Source of the DNA: SFWF01 sp045591645
Lineage (GTDB): Bacteria > Bacillota > Clostridia > Oscillospirales > Acutalibacteraceae
Length of the DNA stretch: 5,673 bases
Direction of reading: 5' to 3'
Assembly (NCBI GenBank): GCA_045591645.1
Contig: JAZNTG010000051.1
Location: 1-5,673, forward strand
Part shown: piece by piece, positions 5,655 to 5,673 of the stretch
How positions within the stretch are numbered: position 1 is the stretch's first letter
How the letters are laid out: every line of letters starts with the position of its first letter
Position numbers and translations under genes: made by a program
Notes under the pieces: model-generated
The model's input: only the letters and a program-made list of their open reading frames with translations
What the model was told of the DNA's origin: nothing
Database searches by the model: none

Positions 5655-5666
5655 TTAACTAGTTAA
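5655..5666. promoter_or_regulatory. Palindromic operator TTAACTAGTTAA, probable MarR binding site
   Basis: A perfect 12-bp palindrome about 18 bp upstream of the MarR start and 7 bp before its GGAGG. Its length and AT-rich twofold symmetry suit a MarR dimer. It occurs once in the window, in front of the only regulator. It also fits TTAACYRGTTAA, the consensus described for the MarR-family zinc regulators AdcR/ZitR. The promoter itself is mostly beyond the window edge. AATAAT (5671-5666, minus strand) could serve as a -10 element overlapping the operator, but without the -35 this is a guess. Binding here would block initiation of the whole four-gene operon. Confidence 0.7.
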
Positions 5667-5673
5667 TTATTAA

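Overview
The window looks like a chromosomal segment of a low-to-medium GC Gram-positive anaerobe of the class Clostridia, possibly Oscillospiraceae or Ruminococcus-like. This is an inference from strong AAGGAGG-type ribosome binding sites, tightly packed genes, use of GTG and TTG starts, and the protein types present. No marker gene fixes the species.

Right and middle part (about 806-5673, all on the minus strand): a compact four-gene operon read from right to left. It starts with a MarR-family repressor (5190-5636). Two half-size ABC exporter subunits follow (3432-5183 and 1465-3432), then a HAD-superfamily phosphatase (806-1462). The junctions are +6 nt, a 1-nt TAATG overlap and +2 nt, so co-transcription and translational coupling are very likely. 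A perfect 12-bp palindrome, TTAACTAGTTAA, lies just upstream of the MarR ribosome binding site and is the obvious operator for autoregulation. The two ABC subunits have complementary motif deviations. The first has Asp for the catalytic Glu and Gln for the switch His. The second keeps both residues but has LSQGQ as its signature motif. This is the pattern of a heterodimeric multidrug exporter of the BmrCD/LmrCD/TM287-288/EfrAB type with one degenerate ATP site.

The operon runs toward a strong symmetrical hairpin (669-701) with T-tracts on both strands, which should terminate transcription from either side.

Left part (1-660) is a different kind of DNA. It is clearly more AT-rich: 17/60 G+C at 301-360 and 14/60 at 481-540, against 30/60 at 4021-4080. 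It contains a start-less C-terminal tip of a polymorphic-toxin-like protein (44-289), followed 11 nt later by a 97-residue gene with a good ribosome binding site (301-594), probably the matching immunity gene. This toxin-tip/immunity pair is bracketed by a perfect 27-bp inverted repeat (33-59 and 604-630). The repeat carries a GGGGACGGTTCT core and is itself a small imperfect palindrome. A second, diverged copy of the core follows in tandem (633-653). I judge this repeat-bounded orphan toxin/immunity cassette to be the most unusual item in the window. The exporter operon is a well-known type with some instructive details.
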